DNA of 64,000 bases from Apostichopus japonicus (GCF_037975245.1 NC_092574.1:19811713-19875712), one strand, 5' to 3'. Counted from the first letter of the stretch, positions 38,001 through 50,535 are shown. A program made the numbers and translations. The notes: generated from the letters alone by a model not told the origin.

Positions 38001-38578
38001 ATCTAAAATAATATTCTTTGAGAATCTCCTGGGTATTAATTCTCTAAACTATAGTTTCATTATGAAATTATCTTCTTGTATTTTTTTTCTTTCTGATGTT
38101 CACAAAGATACACTCATAACCATAAAAACATTTTTTCACGCAAAAAAAGGGTGAAAGTGAAGCTTACAAAAACAATATCACTTCAAAAATAATTTCAAAA
38201 CAAAACACTCAATTGAAAAGTAAACAAAAGCTGCAGGCAAGTTTTTCAAACATGTGAGTCTAGTCAAACCAATCCAAAAACAACTGCAATTTGGGGGGTG
38301 GGGATAGGTGGGGGGTAGAGGTTGGGTAGAACAGCACTGATCAAACCGAGTTCACCAACAAAAGTAAAGCAAAGCATTGATTTATGTCTCACATAAAAGG
38401 TGACATGATTTCTACACTTAAAACCAATCACTTTGTGTAATCATTAATGAAGAATATCAAAACAAGCCATAACTGAAAGATATTTGTTTCCGAGTAAGCT
38501 GGCTTTAGTAAGTTGAGATTGATCAATTAATTCGATCTTATCAATGAAAGTTTGTTCAACCTATTGATTTTAACATGA
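35040..38578. other. Nothing assigned
   Basis: 3.5 kb with no supportable exon, RNA gene or element border. One donor-like CGTGACG|GTATGT on the minus strand near 37340 follows a short open stretch, but no partner exon was found. Confidence 0.4.
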
Positions 38579-38586
38579 AGTGCAAC

Positions 38587-40197
38587 TAGGCTTGCACGGT
38601 AAACCGGTTTTAGTACCGAAACCGGTTTTTTCCAACCGAATTTCGGTACTATTTTTTATTTTAAGAAAACCGAAAAAACCGGAAAAACCGGAAAAACCGA
38701 AATGTGAATTTCAAATACTGGAAAAAACCAAGTTTGTTGACTTTGGTTTCTCCTATTTACAGTTCTTTTTGCAATATGAAAGTAAATTGCAACAAGAGAA
38801 AGCTTTTCTGAAAGACGACATTGTCAGCTACGATCGGCACACGCCATAACCAGTGCTTGAGGGTGGATAGCTAGGCCTAACATTAGGCTATGCAGCCCTT
38901 ATATGCGTGCATCAGTTAGGTACCTTGTAGTATTGAACTGACCTTGGTTGCCAACGTTAGTAGTTGTGAGAAGTACACACTCAAATGACGAGATGCAGTT
39001 CAAAATAAATTATATCCGTGTTTGTCCTCTTTGTGTTCTTCTTATTATTTAACTTCAATTTAATAGTAGAGGATATGGAGAAAATCTTTTCAAACACATT
39101 GATCACAGTTCGTGTTCAAAAAATGAACGTTAAAACTTGAAAGGTACATTGCGCAATCCACAATACCACACGACATGTACAGTCGAAGGAGGGGGGGGGG
39201 GAGGCTCTGGGAGTTTAACAACTAAGATGCAACAAGTAATATTAGAACAATGAACAATCACGGGGGGGGGGGCTCTGAGTTTAACAACTAAGATGCAACA
39301 AGTAACTTTAGAACAATCACGGGGGGGGGCTCTGAGTTTAACAACTAAGATGCAACAAGTAACATTAGAACAATCACAGTCCATTATTCACAAGACACAC
39401 CTGGCGTCAGGCTTGAGTCAAGGAATATTAAAGGAGTAACAATGTTGCATACATGGCTGGAAATTACAGATGTTGCTGTTGGGACAATTCTCCTTTGTAC
39501 GCTAATAGATTTTATTTTCTTTGTAAGTTTCCTTTAAACATTTCTTCTTATCAGTTATCAGACAAGGCGTCTCTCAGTTGGTTTTCGTTTGCGTTGAAGA
39601 ACACATGTTTCCAACTTAAACGTTAACAATTTATATTCTTTGCCGACCTAATCCCCGCTTTTGCCAGGGATATTTTTCAACTTGTACTTGAAAGTGTAGA
39701 CGGTAAATTCTCTTCACTCCTTGAAGAGAAATTTATTTTACCGCCAAGATACCACCCGCGAACATGGCTAGAACATATAATATAACATTTAACATGAACG
39801 TGATATTTTTTTTCTGAACACGAATTTGAACTTCGTGAAGTACAGTAAACACAAGACAAACGATAGGTGTACGTGATGTTAAAACTTTAAGTAAATTTTT
39901 TACTAACCTATTTCTTTTCGACATATTTACTTCAGTTTAGTTAACGTAGGTTATAAAATGAGAGTCAGAAGGCAGTAACATTTCTTGAATTTATTCTTCT
40001 TATTTTTAACAATTTACTGCGAACGAACATACTTGAACACGCTGTTGGTAAAGCTTCAAAAATACGCATCTTAGCGATCGAGATTTGGATGTTTTCAATG
40101 CAATTCGGGAGGGGGAAAAAAACCGGTTTTTGAGCCAGATTCGGTTTTTTGCTAGAGAAAAACCGGTTGTAAGTTTTCGCGAAACCGTGCAAGCTTA
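38587..40197. mobile_element. hAT-like element, 1.6 kb, 8-bp target duplication
   Basis: The left end TAGGCTTGCACGGT and right end ACCGTGCAAGCTTA are inverted with one mismatch. AGTGCAAC occurs directly outside both (38579-38586 and 40198-40205), the 8-bp duplication expected of hAT elements. AACCGG/CCGGTT words crowd both subterminal regions. No transposase frame is recognisable, so it is non-autonomous. Confidence 0.85.
39190..39378 (+). repeat. Poly-G-headed tandem repeat inside hAT-like element
   Basis: Three units of about 57-68 bp each start with 9-12 G, then CTCTGAGTTTAACAACTAAG and ATGCAACAAGTAA. Confidence 0.9.
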
Positions 40198-40205
40198 AGT
40201 GCAAC

Positions 40206-41244
40206 TCCAGTGGCATGTCCAAGTACTAGCTTCAGCGTCAATTTACCCACACATTTAACTGGGTGGAGTGGGGTGGGGGGAGGAGGGGGGAGTGGCTAAT
40301 ATCTCAACTTTTCCCCGTAGCTCATGTACTTTCTTGTGGTACATTCACTGATATTACTTACATAGAACCTAACGGAAGGAATGTCGAGACCATCCGTCAT
40401 TTTCACCACACTTTAATAAGTACACATGAATCGTATCCTAACGACTGTCACACCAGGCACATTGATAAAACAAAATTGCCCCCCCCCCCTCCCTTTTATT
40501 TTCTCTCTTTCTATTACTTAGTGCTTGTTTTGGATTAATGATGAAGATTTTTACAATTTTTCTAAGCAAGGATACTTAAGCTTTTGGCAGCCCATTGGTA
40601 GGTGCGGTCAAGATAATGCTTAATCAAATAACATAAAAATAATTGTTGGGATTGGGGGATAGGCCAGCCAAGCTATTACCTAACTACAGACAGAAAAAAA
40701 AGACCTTCTATTCTTAAGTAAACTGGTACCTTGATCAAACTTTACCATATTATTAGATCTTGATCAATGTTTACAATATTACTAGAGGGTCATCGGGCTG
40801 ATACAGGTGGTTTACTCTCGAACCAGTGTAAAAGCTTAAATGAAACAGGACACTGTTGTGCTGGTATGAGACGCGTTAGAACACAACAGGTGGCGAGGGC
40901 GCTTTATTCTGTCCTAGCCTACAGTAGCATACCCGTACAACTGCTGTGTAACCCTACACCAACTTATTACGGTCTTGTCCATGAAACAAAAAGCCTTATC
41001 AGCTGACATACTACCAAACTTAGTCGGTATACTTTATACTAGTATGCAAATCATAAACAATCTATAAACTGAAATAGGTGGGTGGCTCTGCTCTTCATAA
41101 TCTAAAACAAGAGATATCCTTTAAGAATGTGGACTTAATAGATAAATGCAGAGAGGGTGGGGAGAAGAATGGAAGGTAGAGGGGGCCAGAGACAAGGAAA
41201 ATTCCAACGCACCTGTGTTCTGCAAGCATCTCCATAAGTTATAC
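40206..41244. other. Nothing assigned
   Basis: G-rich at 40261-40291 and C-rich at 40481-40491; no gene seen. Confidence 0.4.
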
Positions 41245-41305
41245 CTGCCAGAACTTCAGAGATGGGTCCAGGGTGCGTCTTATCCCCAAAACGCTCTTGC
41301 CTAAT
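41245..41305 (-). CDS. Possible isolated exon, unknown gene
   Basis: A 61-bp minus-strand candidate between AATTTCAG and GGCAG|GTATAA. One frame reads IRQERFGDKTHPGPISEVLA; another frame is also open, so the reading frame is not settled. No partner exon was found. Confidence 0.3.
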
Positions 41306-41675
41306 CTGAAATTCAAAGAGTAGACAGCATCCTCGTTGGTAACATTATAACACTTCTATTCATAGTCTCTCTGCCATTAAGGATGAGTCATTAAAAATTC
41401 ATGCCTTTTGCCACCGCGGTCCTGGCACCCGCTGCAAGGAGCATGTGGCATGAGTGCTAAATGCCTCATTCTGTTGGATGCAGGTGTGACCTCATCAATT
41501 TTTCATTTCTGGGTTATATGGTTACGGAAACTTCACCGGCAGACACTCTTTGGGACATCTATCAAAGATGTCAGAATGACAGAACACATAACATAGCACT
41601 AAGAAGACACATAACATAACACTAAGAGGACATTGAATAGTGATACTAAGGAGGAGAGATTTAAGAATGTTTAAA

Positions 41676-41800
41676 GTAGTGTTGCTACGATAATCGTTTT
41701 CAATATCGGTATCGGCCGATATTTGCAATATCGGCAGCATATCGTTATCGGTAAAATTTTGCCTAATTGCCGATATCAGCAAACCGATATTGAACTTTCT
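41676..41800. repeat. Palindrome-rich end of a hAT-like MITE
   Basis: GTTGCTACGATAATCG followed by many ATCGG/CCGAT words (CGGTATCGGCCGATATT). This style is typical of hAT-element ends; the second end was not found. Confidence 0.45.
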
Positions 41801-42099
41801 TTTTTAACAGCAGAGCTACAGTACTTCTTTATATTTGCAATGATTTGTTAATCTGCCCAAGACGATCCATTTCTTTAGCGTCAGTTAAACTCAGATTCAT
41901 TTTCAATTAATATCCATGGAAACCTGACCCTCCGTAACCTCTAAAAACACGTCTACGGCGCGCGAATATAACCAATGACCTTCGTGAACCTTGGCCTACA
42001 CACAGCATTAGTGCAGCATATATACACTGTACTAACCATTCATTTTCTCGAAGGCCTCCGTGAAAACCTTGAACATGATGCATAACTGCACAGTTCAGC

Positions 42100-42350
42100 A
42101 TGGTTGGAAAACCTTGTTCAATTTCCCGCGAACACACTGCCGATTTCCCGCCGGTGTTCGCCCAGCGAACACGCCGAGCACGCGTAGAGTGCGAGCATAA
42201 AGGCGTGGTGTCCAGGGGCCCGCCTTAGGGCCTTGGTGGGGTCATGGGGTAGAACCCCTCGCGGGGATCCTGGGGGCGAAAGCCCCTGAAAAATTTTGGC
42301 ATTTTTAGCGTGTCTGGCGATGAAAAAAATTCGCAGTTGAGGATGCAATA
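42100..42350. repeat. GC-rich element of unknown type
   Basis: A GC-rich block stands out from the AT-rich flanks: CGCGAACACACTGCC, then GGGGCGAAAGCCCC (hairpin). It may be a MITE or a promoter-like CpG patch; no gene is evident. Confidence 0.4.
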
Positions 42351-42359
42351 TACTGACAA

Positions 42360-43141
42360 CTATTTTTATTTAAATTGTCACGAAACTGATGAAAATTTTA
42401 AAATGACAAGTTAGAGTAGCTATAATATGTTATAAAATGAAAAGAGATTTAATCTGTCTTTCAATCTTTAAAAAGTGAAACTTACAAAACTTCCGATATT
42501 AAGAAACAAACAACGTTCAGCAAAGCCCTGTTTCTAGACTGCCTATACCAATGAATAGCGTGCACTATGCGTACATTTTTACAACTGCAGTGTTTAACCC
42601 TATACTATACCTAACTACCACGGTACATGTGCTGCGAATTTTCCCAGGTACCTTCCCAAACAACTGTGTTTAAACACCTGTTTGTTAACATTTTTTGGCA
42701 CGTTGCCAGGGAACTTTTTAGTTACGTGAGATCCGTAACCGCCGAGGTGGTTAGGCTATTTGCTATACATTTTACTATGGTAGGATATTATTTTTTTCCG
42801 TATATTTGGAAATTCTAGAAAATACTTCCTTTCCCCCCACTTAACAACAGATGTGGTCTTACGGTATATTCATAAATGGATGCACTAGAGCCTTGTTTAC
42901 ATGACATTAGTTGCATTTAGTACGATATGCCAGTTTTGCGTGAATTTTTCGAAAGTGTTTTGCTCGATCTTTCGTAACATTTGAAAGGTGTACCACCTTA
43001 CTTTCCGTACACAATGGGTCATTTCTCTACTGATTTTCGGTTTTTTTTCTCTGTACGGTCAAGTGAATAAGTTGAACAATGAGTATAAATTCAATAAATT
43101 ATAACTTTTACATTGTGATCGACAGTTCGTAACCTACTTAA
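42360..43141. other. Nothing assigned
   Basis: No gene or repeat border that I can support. Confidence 0.4.
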
Positions 43142-43894
43142 CAGGCGCGTATCCAGGGGGGGGCGTCGGGGGCGCGCGCCCCCCGGGTAAGAAAAAGAGG
43201 AGAGAAAAAAAAAGAGAAGAAAAAGGGAAAAAATAGGGGAAAAAAGAGGAGGAGGAGAGGAAGGAAGGGAAAAGAAAAAAAAAGAAGGAGAGTAAAAGGA
43301 GAAAAGGTGGGAACAGAAGAAAACCGCCAAGACACCAGGAAGAGAAAGAGGAACAGTAACATAATTACAGCTCTGATCCCTATTATATACACACGGTAGC
43401 TAGTGACGGATGGAGGATTTCGGAAAGGGCGTGCGCCTCACCATACCCCTTCCACCGACAACTCCAATTTCGACGTTTCCATATTTCCTCTCTCACTAAT
43501 GTATCTATATATATATATACTATATATGGTCTATCATAACGCGCGTGTGTGTATATACGCCTTAAACAATTGTACAACTGTGCTATGAAACCAACTGTGG
43601 CTGGTATCGAACTCGACCGAGTCGTCGGGTAACATGACGCATTTCGGGAAGGGGCGACTGCCCCCCCCCCCCCCGAAGCATATTTTTCTTTATGATATCG
43701 CTATAGTAATTTCAAAATAGAAAATGCTTAGATGCAACTTACAAGGCCTGGGAAGTGTCATTTCCAGCGATCTGGGAGGCATTTTCGGCCAGAATTTTCT
43801 TGAACGCTTCACGCCAACTCATGGTGGCGCTCCGCTTAGATAGTTTGCCTACACATTTTGCCCCTCTCTTGGCAAATTCCTCGCTACGCGCCTG
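43142..43894. mobile_element. MITE with CAGGCGCGTA ends, copy 2
   Basis: Begins CAGGCGCGTATCC and ends GCTACGCGCCTG; the outer 10 bp are perfectly inverted. The left two thirds match the copy at 12443-12905. The right third holds the shared MITE core (43742-43844). No flanking duplication is clear. Confidence 0.75.
43742..43844 (+). repeat. Shared MITE core, copy 2
   Basis: Same block as 18131-18232, ending GGTGGCGCTCCGCTTAGATAG. Confidence 0.85.
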
Positions 43895-43976
43895 TTCGAA
43901 TTTGTAAAGCAAACAGCAGATATCACATCATATCAGTGAGCATGAAAATGGCGTTCCAGGCTGAACAGCCTCAAAA
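43895..43976 (+). repeat. Dispersed 82-bp repeat, copy 2
   Basis: Matches 15191-15272 and begins exactly at the right end of the preceding MITE. Confidence 0.8.
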
Positions 43977-44339
43977 CTGTCTATGTGTGTAGTCAAAGGC
44001 GAAGGAGCCCAATTTGATTTGGGGAGCTGTAACGACTTGCCCGAGAAATATAACCAACATTTTTCGCGCGCAACATGTTAATGTCAATATCATATAAGCA
44101 ATCATCGGGTATTACATCGCATGCCATCGTGAACCGTACGGTCCGTGAAAGTTGCGCAGTATACCGAGGGATGCTCATGTAAACAACGAAATGTCTTATG
44201 TAGATGGAGAAAAAGATGGAGGTCCAATTATGTCAAAACCTTCTTTTTACATTAGTAATGGCGAATTAGTCGGCCAAGCTTAGAACTTTATTATAATTAC
44301 CAAGGAAATAATTTTTAAACTATTCATTTCCTCTAGCTA

Positions 44340-44466
44340 CATCATTGCAATTTATTTTTCTTTCAGTAGGTGTCCGAAAATTCTCAGCATATTGCCCGAA
44401 TTTTCAGAAAAAAAATATTTCGTTAGGGGGGCTGCAGCTCCCCCCCCCCCCGCCTTCTACGCCTAT
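44340..44466 (-). mobile_element. MITE terminal fragment
   Basis: On the minus strand it starts CATAGGCGTAGAAGGCGGGG and has a GC palindrome (GAGCTGCAGCCCCCC). Only one end is visible. Confidence 0.4.
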
Positions 44467-44948
44467 GTGTGTATATCTGGTATTTTATTCATTTCCTTCA
44501 ATGAAGTTTTATAATAGCCGTTATAAGAGGTTTCAATATTAGTACACCAATAAATTAACTGTGTCTGAATTTTCGAAAATTTCCTGACCAACATTCTTCA
44601 TCATACTTCCCTTCACTCGTGCAATTTTGACCAGTCTGTTAGGGGTTCAAGGTGGTTTTTCTATTTTGGTTGTCCATAGATGATATTTTGTGCAACATTA
44701 TGGGCATGTTTGAAGTGAATTTGTTTATTCAAATTCTGAACAAATAATGGGCTTTAAAACCTCGAAAAGTGGGGCTGACGTGTATTGTGGGCCGTTAGCC
44801 TACAAAAGCAATGCTCCACAGGAGATGCAATGAGGTCCAACATGATGTGTGACTGGTGTCAATCTTAAAATAGGTAATGGATGAAAAAAAAAACTATTTG
44901 GAAAAAACTTGGTTCTCAGGCAAAAGTGTTCATCTGGTTGGTCATTTT
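44467..44948. other. Nothing assigned
   Basis: No gene or clear repeat border seen. Confidence 0.4.
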
Positions 44949-45111
44949 CAAGCCTGAGAAGTGCCATTTTCGGTGATCTGGGGGCTATCAAAACCAGAAA
45001 TTTTCTTGAACGCTGCGTGCCAACCGATGCTGGCGCTCCGCTTAGATAGTAATATACAAAATATCTCAAAGCGCGAGAACAATTTGGGGGATGAAAGTTG
45101 CTATGCGCCTG
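44949..45111 (+). mobile_element. Truncated MITE with shared core, copy 3
   Basis: The core runs 44949-45050. The sequence then continues to GCTATGCGCCTG, close to the right end of the element at 43142-43894. The left end is missing. Confidence 0.7.
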
Positions 45112-45486
45112 CACCCATGCAAATGTACCCCATCAATATTTGAAACAAATCACCGCCCCGGATCACATTGTCCAGAATGGTGACAATCCCGCTTCCCCCT
45201 TCCCCCCCAACAACCCTTCTATCCCTGTTCTCCCTCTGAAAAGATCAAACATTTGCTAAATAAATAGCAAACAAACAAAGGATGACTAACTTCTGATAAT
45301 TCCATCTGTAGGACATTTTAGATTTAGATTTTTTTGTTTCTGGAAAGTGCTAAAATCAAAACATTTTCATCACCTTGGCAAGTGCCTCTTTGATGTCTTG
45401 AATTGTCAAAGTCCCCAAATTGCCCAGAATTAAGGATTGTGTCGGGTGATTCTGTCAAACGGATGATGTGCCTACCACCAATTACA

Positions 45487-45778
45487 TGTCACTACTACTC
45501 AGGTGTATCTTTGTCTTGTAGCCCTCGTCTTCCCCTTTCTCTCCCCAGTTGGCGTATTTTTGAGCTACCTCCACCTTGGAGTATGTGTTTGGAGTGTTCA
45601 GCAATTTCGTCTTCTCCTCTGCCTGCCTCCTGTTCAACATCTTGACTCGTATCTGCTCTTCTCAATTGTCGTAGATGTAGATGAAGTTGGTGGAGGCTGC
45701 TGGGTAGGCGACGTCGCTCTAGGGCTTCAGTTCGTGTCTCACAAACGGCTGGCCGTACACGTTGCCTGCTATGTAACC
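45487..45778 (-). pseudogene. Adducin exon (end of head/neck region), two stops
   Basis: After TTGTTACAG the minus strand reads GYIAGNVYGQPFVRHELKP, stop, SDVAYPAASTNFIYIYDN, stop, EEQIRVKMLNRRQAEEKTKL, then LNTPNTYSKVEVAQKYANWG and TKIHLSSSDM. The SDV..PA block and the REKTRWLN..PNTY-like block are hallmarks of adducin after its aldolase-like head. Adducin caps actin filaments and joins them to spectrin at the membrane. The stops are TAG at 45719-45721 and TGA at 45662-45664. The phase (0) fits the exon at 46647. The donor is not certain. Confidence 0.85.
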
Positions 45779-46192
45779 CTGTAACAAATTAAAAAGTTCC
45801 TGTGATCAAATTTTTGTGCTGGTTGCAGATCTAAGTCACTCTTACATCTAACATCAGCAGCACAACATTCCTCCATCTTTGTCTTCTTTGCTGTTTTACT
45901 TATGAAATGATTACATATCAAGTCTTCCACAAGTATCTCTTTGAAAATCTCACACATTCACTGTCTTTGGTGCATTCAGGACAAACTAATTGGAACATTC
46001 CGTTTCTATGCCATTTCCATGAAATACTGAACAATTTTGGATGCAGGTGATCTTGAAAATATTTTCAAAATGGGTGGGGTGTGCGACAGATCACTTGTAG
46101 GGAGCTTCATGAAGTTCCCCAAACCGATAAAGTTTGGATTATGTTCAATAGCGTATGAAACCATTCTGATTATTAAGTCAAGAGCTTGCCAA

Positions 46193-46196
<4 letters not shown>

Positions 46197-46279
<83 letters not shown>
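46197..46279. repeat. (TA)n microsatellite
   Basis: 83 bp of pure TA inside an adducin intron. Confidence 0.98.
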
Positions 46280-46280
<1 letters not shown>

Positions 46281-46646
46281 AATCTAAGAGAGTATCAAGC
46301 TGTAACAATTAGTTTCAAGTAAGACACAAATCAAATCAAATGGTGTATCCAACCATCCTGATACGTCACAGCTGTTTACTTTGACTGAACGAAGCTACCT
46401 GCTTATCCACACTGACTTCCTACAACTCACTTCTCACTGAATTATCTCACTTAATAAAGCGTATTAGATTGGTACACATATGATCAAAAACCTCATACGT
46501 TAACTAGCGACGCAATCGGTTGCCAATTAGCATAGTAAATGCTTGCTATGTCTGCCCAGATCTTTAAATGCAAATAAGGCTAGTTGGTCTGCTGCACAGA
46601 CGTTGCAGGCCAAGTGAGTTGGAATTTTTGCATTTTGAAATCTTAC

Positions 46647-46811
46647 CATATTGTCCAAATGTCTCATCATGGCTTCGAACTCCAGTTCACCGACCTTCAG
46701 TTTGTGTCCTGTCTCACTGACCCCACCTGCGTCCTTGGCAGTCCCTTCGCCGACCTTGTCTCTGACTTCATCCGGTAGGTGGATGACATTATCCAGGCCT
46801 ACGGCATGTAT
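46647..46811 (-). CDS. Adducin exon, intact
   Basis: A 165-bp minus-strand exon between TCGTGACAG and AATATG|GTAAGA, exactly 55 codons in phase 0. It reads IHAVGLDNVIHLPDEVRDKV, then GEGTAKDAGGVSETG, then HKLKVGELEFEAMMRHLDNM. The K-x-GE-x-EFE-x-(L/M)MR-x-LDN motif is diagnostic of adducin after the class II aldolase-like domain. The reading continues naturally into GY at the start of the next exon. No defects are present here, in contrast to its neighbours. Confidence 0.9.
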
Positions 46812-46819
46812 CTGTCACG

Positions 46820-48045
46820 AATAATTAGCATACGGTAAATCGTTTGAATGCAGTTTGTTGTTACATTATCCAACACAAGTCTTACGAGCGACTCTTTTAA
46901 TCTCTCTTATTCCTCCTTTGTCGTTTCTCGTCGCTGACTTTGCTCTGCTGGTCCTAACACTACTAAGGAGATTCTTATATTTGTCATCTTGTATATGCCA
47001 TCCGAGGAATGAAACTCAACAATTTCATATAAAAGGACGACAACATCGTACATGATTTGCCGAAGAAACCAGCCGTTTGGCGTTCATGCTTCAAAAATAC
47101 AAGACCCACTAAAGAGTCGTTTTTAGCTTAAATCCGGTTTGAACTTTCGTCCTTTTGATGAAACCTTTGAATCCTTCTCAATTGAAGCATTTTGTCTTCC
47201 ATCTCTCTGTCAAGGGACAAAAGAGCTAAATACTGCCATTACAGAACAAACACAGAAATGCACTTCTCCTTCAACAGGCAAATATTTGAGCAACTGTCTG
47301 TCCGGGCAATAATACTTCATTTGTTCCTATCCAACCAAAAAAATTTGTCAACAAAACTGGACCAAACTTGGCTATTTGATAATTTGCTCTTTAATGAACA
47401 AAAAGATGTCAACTTCTCTATGGTGGATATAACCAATGCCTGGATTCTGCAAGGCACCTTGATAGCAAATAGGCAAAAGCATTATGTACAATATGTATGA
47501 GGTACAATAGAAGCATTGTAACACTATCAGGAAAACGGAAGTTTGTGTTTATAAGCCTCTTCTCCAAACGATTTGATACAGAATCCTGTGGACGCCTGCG
47601 GGCGCAAGCTGAGCTCATCAAACTTACAAAGACCCTCAGGAGCATCCCAGCTTTCCTTTTATGATGTTAGTGTCATCACATTAGTATTTATAATACGCTT
47701 TCTGGCCAAGGTGAAGTGCACAGGCGCGGCAGTATTTGAATATACCGCGGAGGATTGAAAACTGAATCCTTTCCAAAATCTCATCGATCATATTCATAGA
47801 CTTACTGTTTTAGTATTCTGTGTTTAATACTCCCTTTTGAATAGATATTTATTCCTCTTGAATGTTATTCAACTTTTATTGGCAGATTGAATTTGAGTTA
47901 GCAGAAATAAATGTTTCAGTTTTTGAGTCGGACTAAATTTATTCCAGTCCTTGCAGCCCGACTGAACTTTATTAACATTAGGCTGAAACTTGGAAGAAAA
48001 TAAATTTTATCCCACAGCGATAGGCCTCGGCCTAAATATACTATA
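46820..48045. other. Adducin intron; nothing assigned
   Basis: Contains a 102-codon plus-strand frame at 47192 without recognisable features; I do not consider it a gene. Confidence 0.4.
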
Positions 48046-48575
48046 ATGAATGTTCAGAACTTGCTGCAGTTATCCAAGAATATGGAAAATATTGTTGACC
48101 CATCGAAGAAGACCAAGCCTCAAAAATGTGTTATTTATTGGATGAAAGATCAACAAGTTAGTACAAAGTCGGTGATGGACAAAGAAAATGCAACTGAAAA
48201 TGCAGTCTGCTTGATAAAGTGGAGAGGAAAGGGGCCGTATTCTAGAAAAAAAAAATTATATTGAAATTTATTTTCTATTTATGTTTTGATAGTCTTATTG
48301 TTGCTATTTCTTTGGCTGTAATAGTTATTTATTTTAGTTTTATTGTATGCTGTCATATTTTATTGCTTTTGTCTTTAATTTCTGAATTTTATTGTTTTTT
48401 TATTAGTTATTGTTAGTTATTTATTTCTGTAATTCTTAGCAATATTTTCAGATTGTATTATTTTTAAGCTGTAATACTTTTTAAGTTGTATTTTTTATGC
48501 GTTTCTGTGAAGCTGCTTTGAGATCATTCTTTTGATGTAAAGCGCTATATAAAAATAAATTATTATTATTAAAAA
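48046..48575 (+). mobile_element. Retroelement 3' end with conserved tail
   Basis: A short open frame (MNVQNLLQLSKNMENI..., 48046-48264) is followed by T-rich sequence. The end GCTTTGAGAT...GTAAAGCGCTATATAA and ATAAATTATTATTATT is a tail seen on many invertebrate LINEs and SINEs. I do not recognise the peptide. Confidence 0.5.
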
Positions 48576-49489
48576 TCAATAAAATAAGTGGTATGTTGAC
48601 CTTTTTTCTGTTTCATTTCTATGTGTAATCATTTGAAACTTTCTGACAGTGGCACAATAACCAAGTTCAACTTCTAATTTTCTCCTGTCTTGTGCCACGA
48701 TAAACAGCATATTTGCAGTTAATAAAATTAATAATCAAATTAAAATAAGACAAGGCTACATGTGTAGTATATTTCTTGTTTAGGTCTAAACTTATAGGGT
48801 TACTACAGTTAAGCTTATTCTTATGGGTGCATGGGGCAATGCCTATGTTTGGTAATTATTTGGACATTCAGCACTTGGATTTTCCTAGTTTTACCTAGTC
48901 AAACTTCACGTTCAAGTCTGACGTTTCTCTTACCGTACTACAGAGATTTTACTTACCATTGAAATAGCGTTATAAATATGCAAAACATTTAAGTGTTGGG
49001 CATGCAGGGTTTAATGTGATTACATTTCTGTTTTTCATATGTGGTTATATGCAAGGAGCCAAATTTTTCATAATTTAATAATTATTACAGAGGGGGGGGG
49101 GAGCGCTAGTAAGGTTATATATAAACTTTGTGACATGTTGTAAGACATGTGTAAACATGCTTGCTTGCAAAAAAAGTGGGGTCTAAAGCCACCCATCGCT
49201 CCTCCGCGTTGCCACGTACATTCACAGTATGTGTGGCAGAAACCAGTGGACAGAGCCACAGCCACAAGAGATGAACAAACAGTTTGCATACAAGTGCACG
49301 AATGCTCCAAGATACATGAAATTGAAGAAGCTGTATTTTATTTTTGTTTTGTTTTGTTTTGTAATTTTATAGTTGTTGAATAAAAGAGGAGACTTCAGAA
49401 TTCTGGTTATTCTCATTATTTGTTTGGAGAGTTTTAATCAATAACTAGGACAACAAGCTGGCCAAATTCCTAACTCTCCTTACTTGGAA
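48576..49489. other. Nothing assigned
   Basis: G run at 49092; TTTTGTTTTG microsatellite near 49341. No gene seen. Confidence 0.4.
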
Positions 49490-49804
49490 CTGATTAGCAT
49501 ACAAGTATTCAATAAGTATTCTAGTAAGTATTCAGAAACCTGTTAAGCCTTCATAAAATAACTAATTAGCATACAAGTATTTGAATACTAGCGAATAAGT
49601 ATTCGAGTAACTATAAGTATTCATCAGAGCCGAATTATTTAAATTAGCAAATACTTATATGTAAATGAGCTAAGTATTCAAATAGCTATTCCAAATCTAC
49701 TCGAATACCTATTCGAATACCTATTTGAATACCTAACAGGTATTCGAATACTTCACTCATTTACATATTTTGGCTCTGATGAAGGCTTATAGTTATTCAT
49801 ATTA
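49490..49804. repeat. AAGTATTC/GAATACTT palindromic repeat
   Basis: About 15 copies of AAGTATT or AATACTT, several forming the palindrome AAGTATTCGAATACTT-like core. Larger inverted blocks (TTCATCAGAGCC and GGCTCTGATGAAGG) surround them. More copies continue after the inserted element, at 50435-50535. Confidence 0.8.
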
Positions 49805-50434
49805 CAGGGTTCTGCCCAGAGTGGATTGAGTGGCGGCAGGACTATCTAAGCGGAGCGCCACCATCGGTTGGCGCGGAGCGTACAAGAAAATTTGGGGTTT
49901 CGGAAACCCCCCAGATGGCCGGAAACGGCCCTTCCCGAGTATTCTGAGCCACATGTAGACAGCTTTGAAATGAGATCTCATGTCTGGAATTTTTTACAAT
50001 TAATGAAAAAAGTTAGGACAAATATCTGGAGCACCAGAGTACAGACCAGCCGGTGGTGCCTATTAAATAAATCATTCAGGCTGAGATGATAATTTTAGAT
50101 GGACAGTTATTTACGACAGAACTGATATACACACTGAGCGACTAACGCTGCTTCTCATGTATCGAGTAGTGAATACAAAATCTGAGTGTAATTTCATGTA
50201 CAAATAAACAGTAAACTACTGAATAACTCCGATCAACTGCGCGATATCATGCAGTGAACCTTCGAACAGCGTTTACTACTGCAGTGTTACTGTACGTTCG
50301 ACCCTCCGGCTATGGAGCTGTTTTTTGGAGTTCCTATCGAAAATAAGTGCCGGTCGGAAAAGTCACTCAGGCAGATTGTGGCGGTCGGTAATTCAGTGTG
50401 CTGGTCGGGTCCGACCGACAGCGGCAGAACCCTG
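49805..50434. mobile_element. hAT-like MITE, 630 bp, perfect 12-bp ends
   Basis: Starts CAGGGTTCTGCC and ends GGCAGAACCCTG (perfect inversion). TATTA directly precedes and follows, a likely 5-bp target duplication. It interrupts the AAGTATTC repeat and holds a reverse-oriented shared core (49841-49944). No transposase is present. Confidence 0.85.
49841..49944 (-). repeat. Shared MITE core, copy 4
   Basis: The reverse complement matches the cores at 18131, 43742 and 44949 (ACTATCTAAGCGGAGCGCCA on the plus strand), but it lies in an element with quite different ends. Confidence 0.85.
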
Positions 50435-50535
50435 TATTAGTATTGGAATACTTATTTTGTACTGTGTGTTATATGGTAAATTTTCTGAATACTAAGGAAA
50501 TCTTTGAATACTTTTTGAATACTTATCGACTATAT

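Noticed and set aside
46037-46150. Short plus-strand peptide GVCDRSLVG resembling a conserved C-terminal motif
   Set aside because: It is opposite in strand to the adducin exons, lies in an intron beside a TA array, and the likeness covers too few residues.
47192-47500. 102-codon plus-strand frame
   Set aside because: No recognisable motif, no splice or promoter support, and it lies in the adducin intron.
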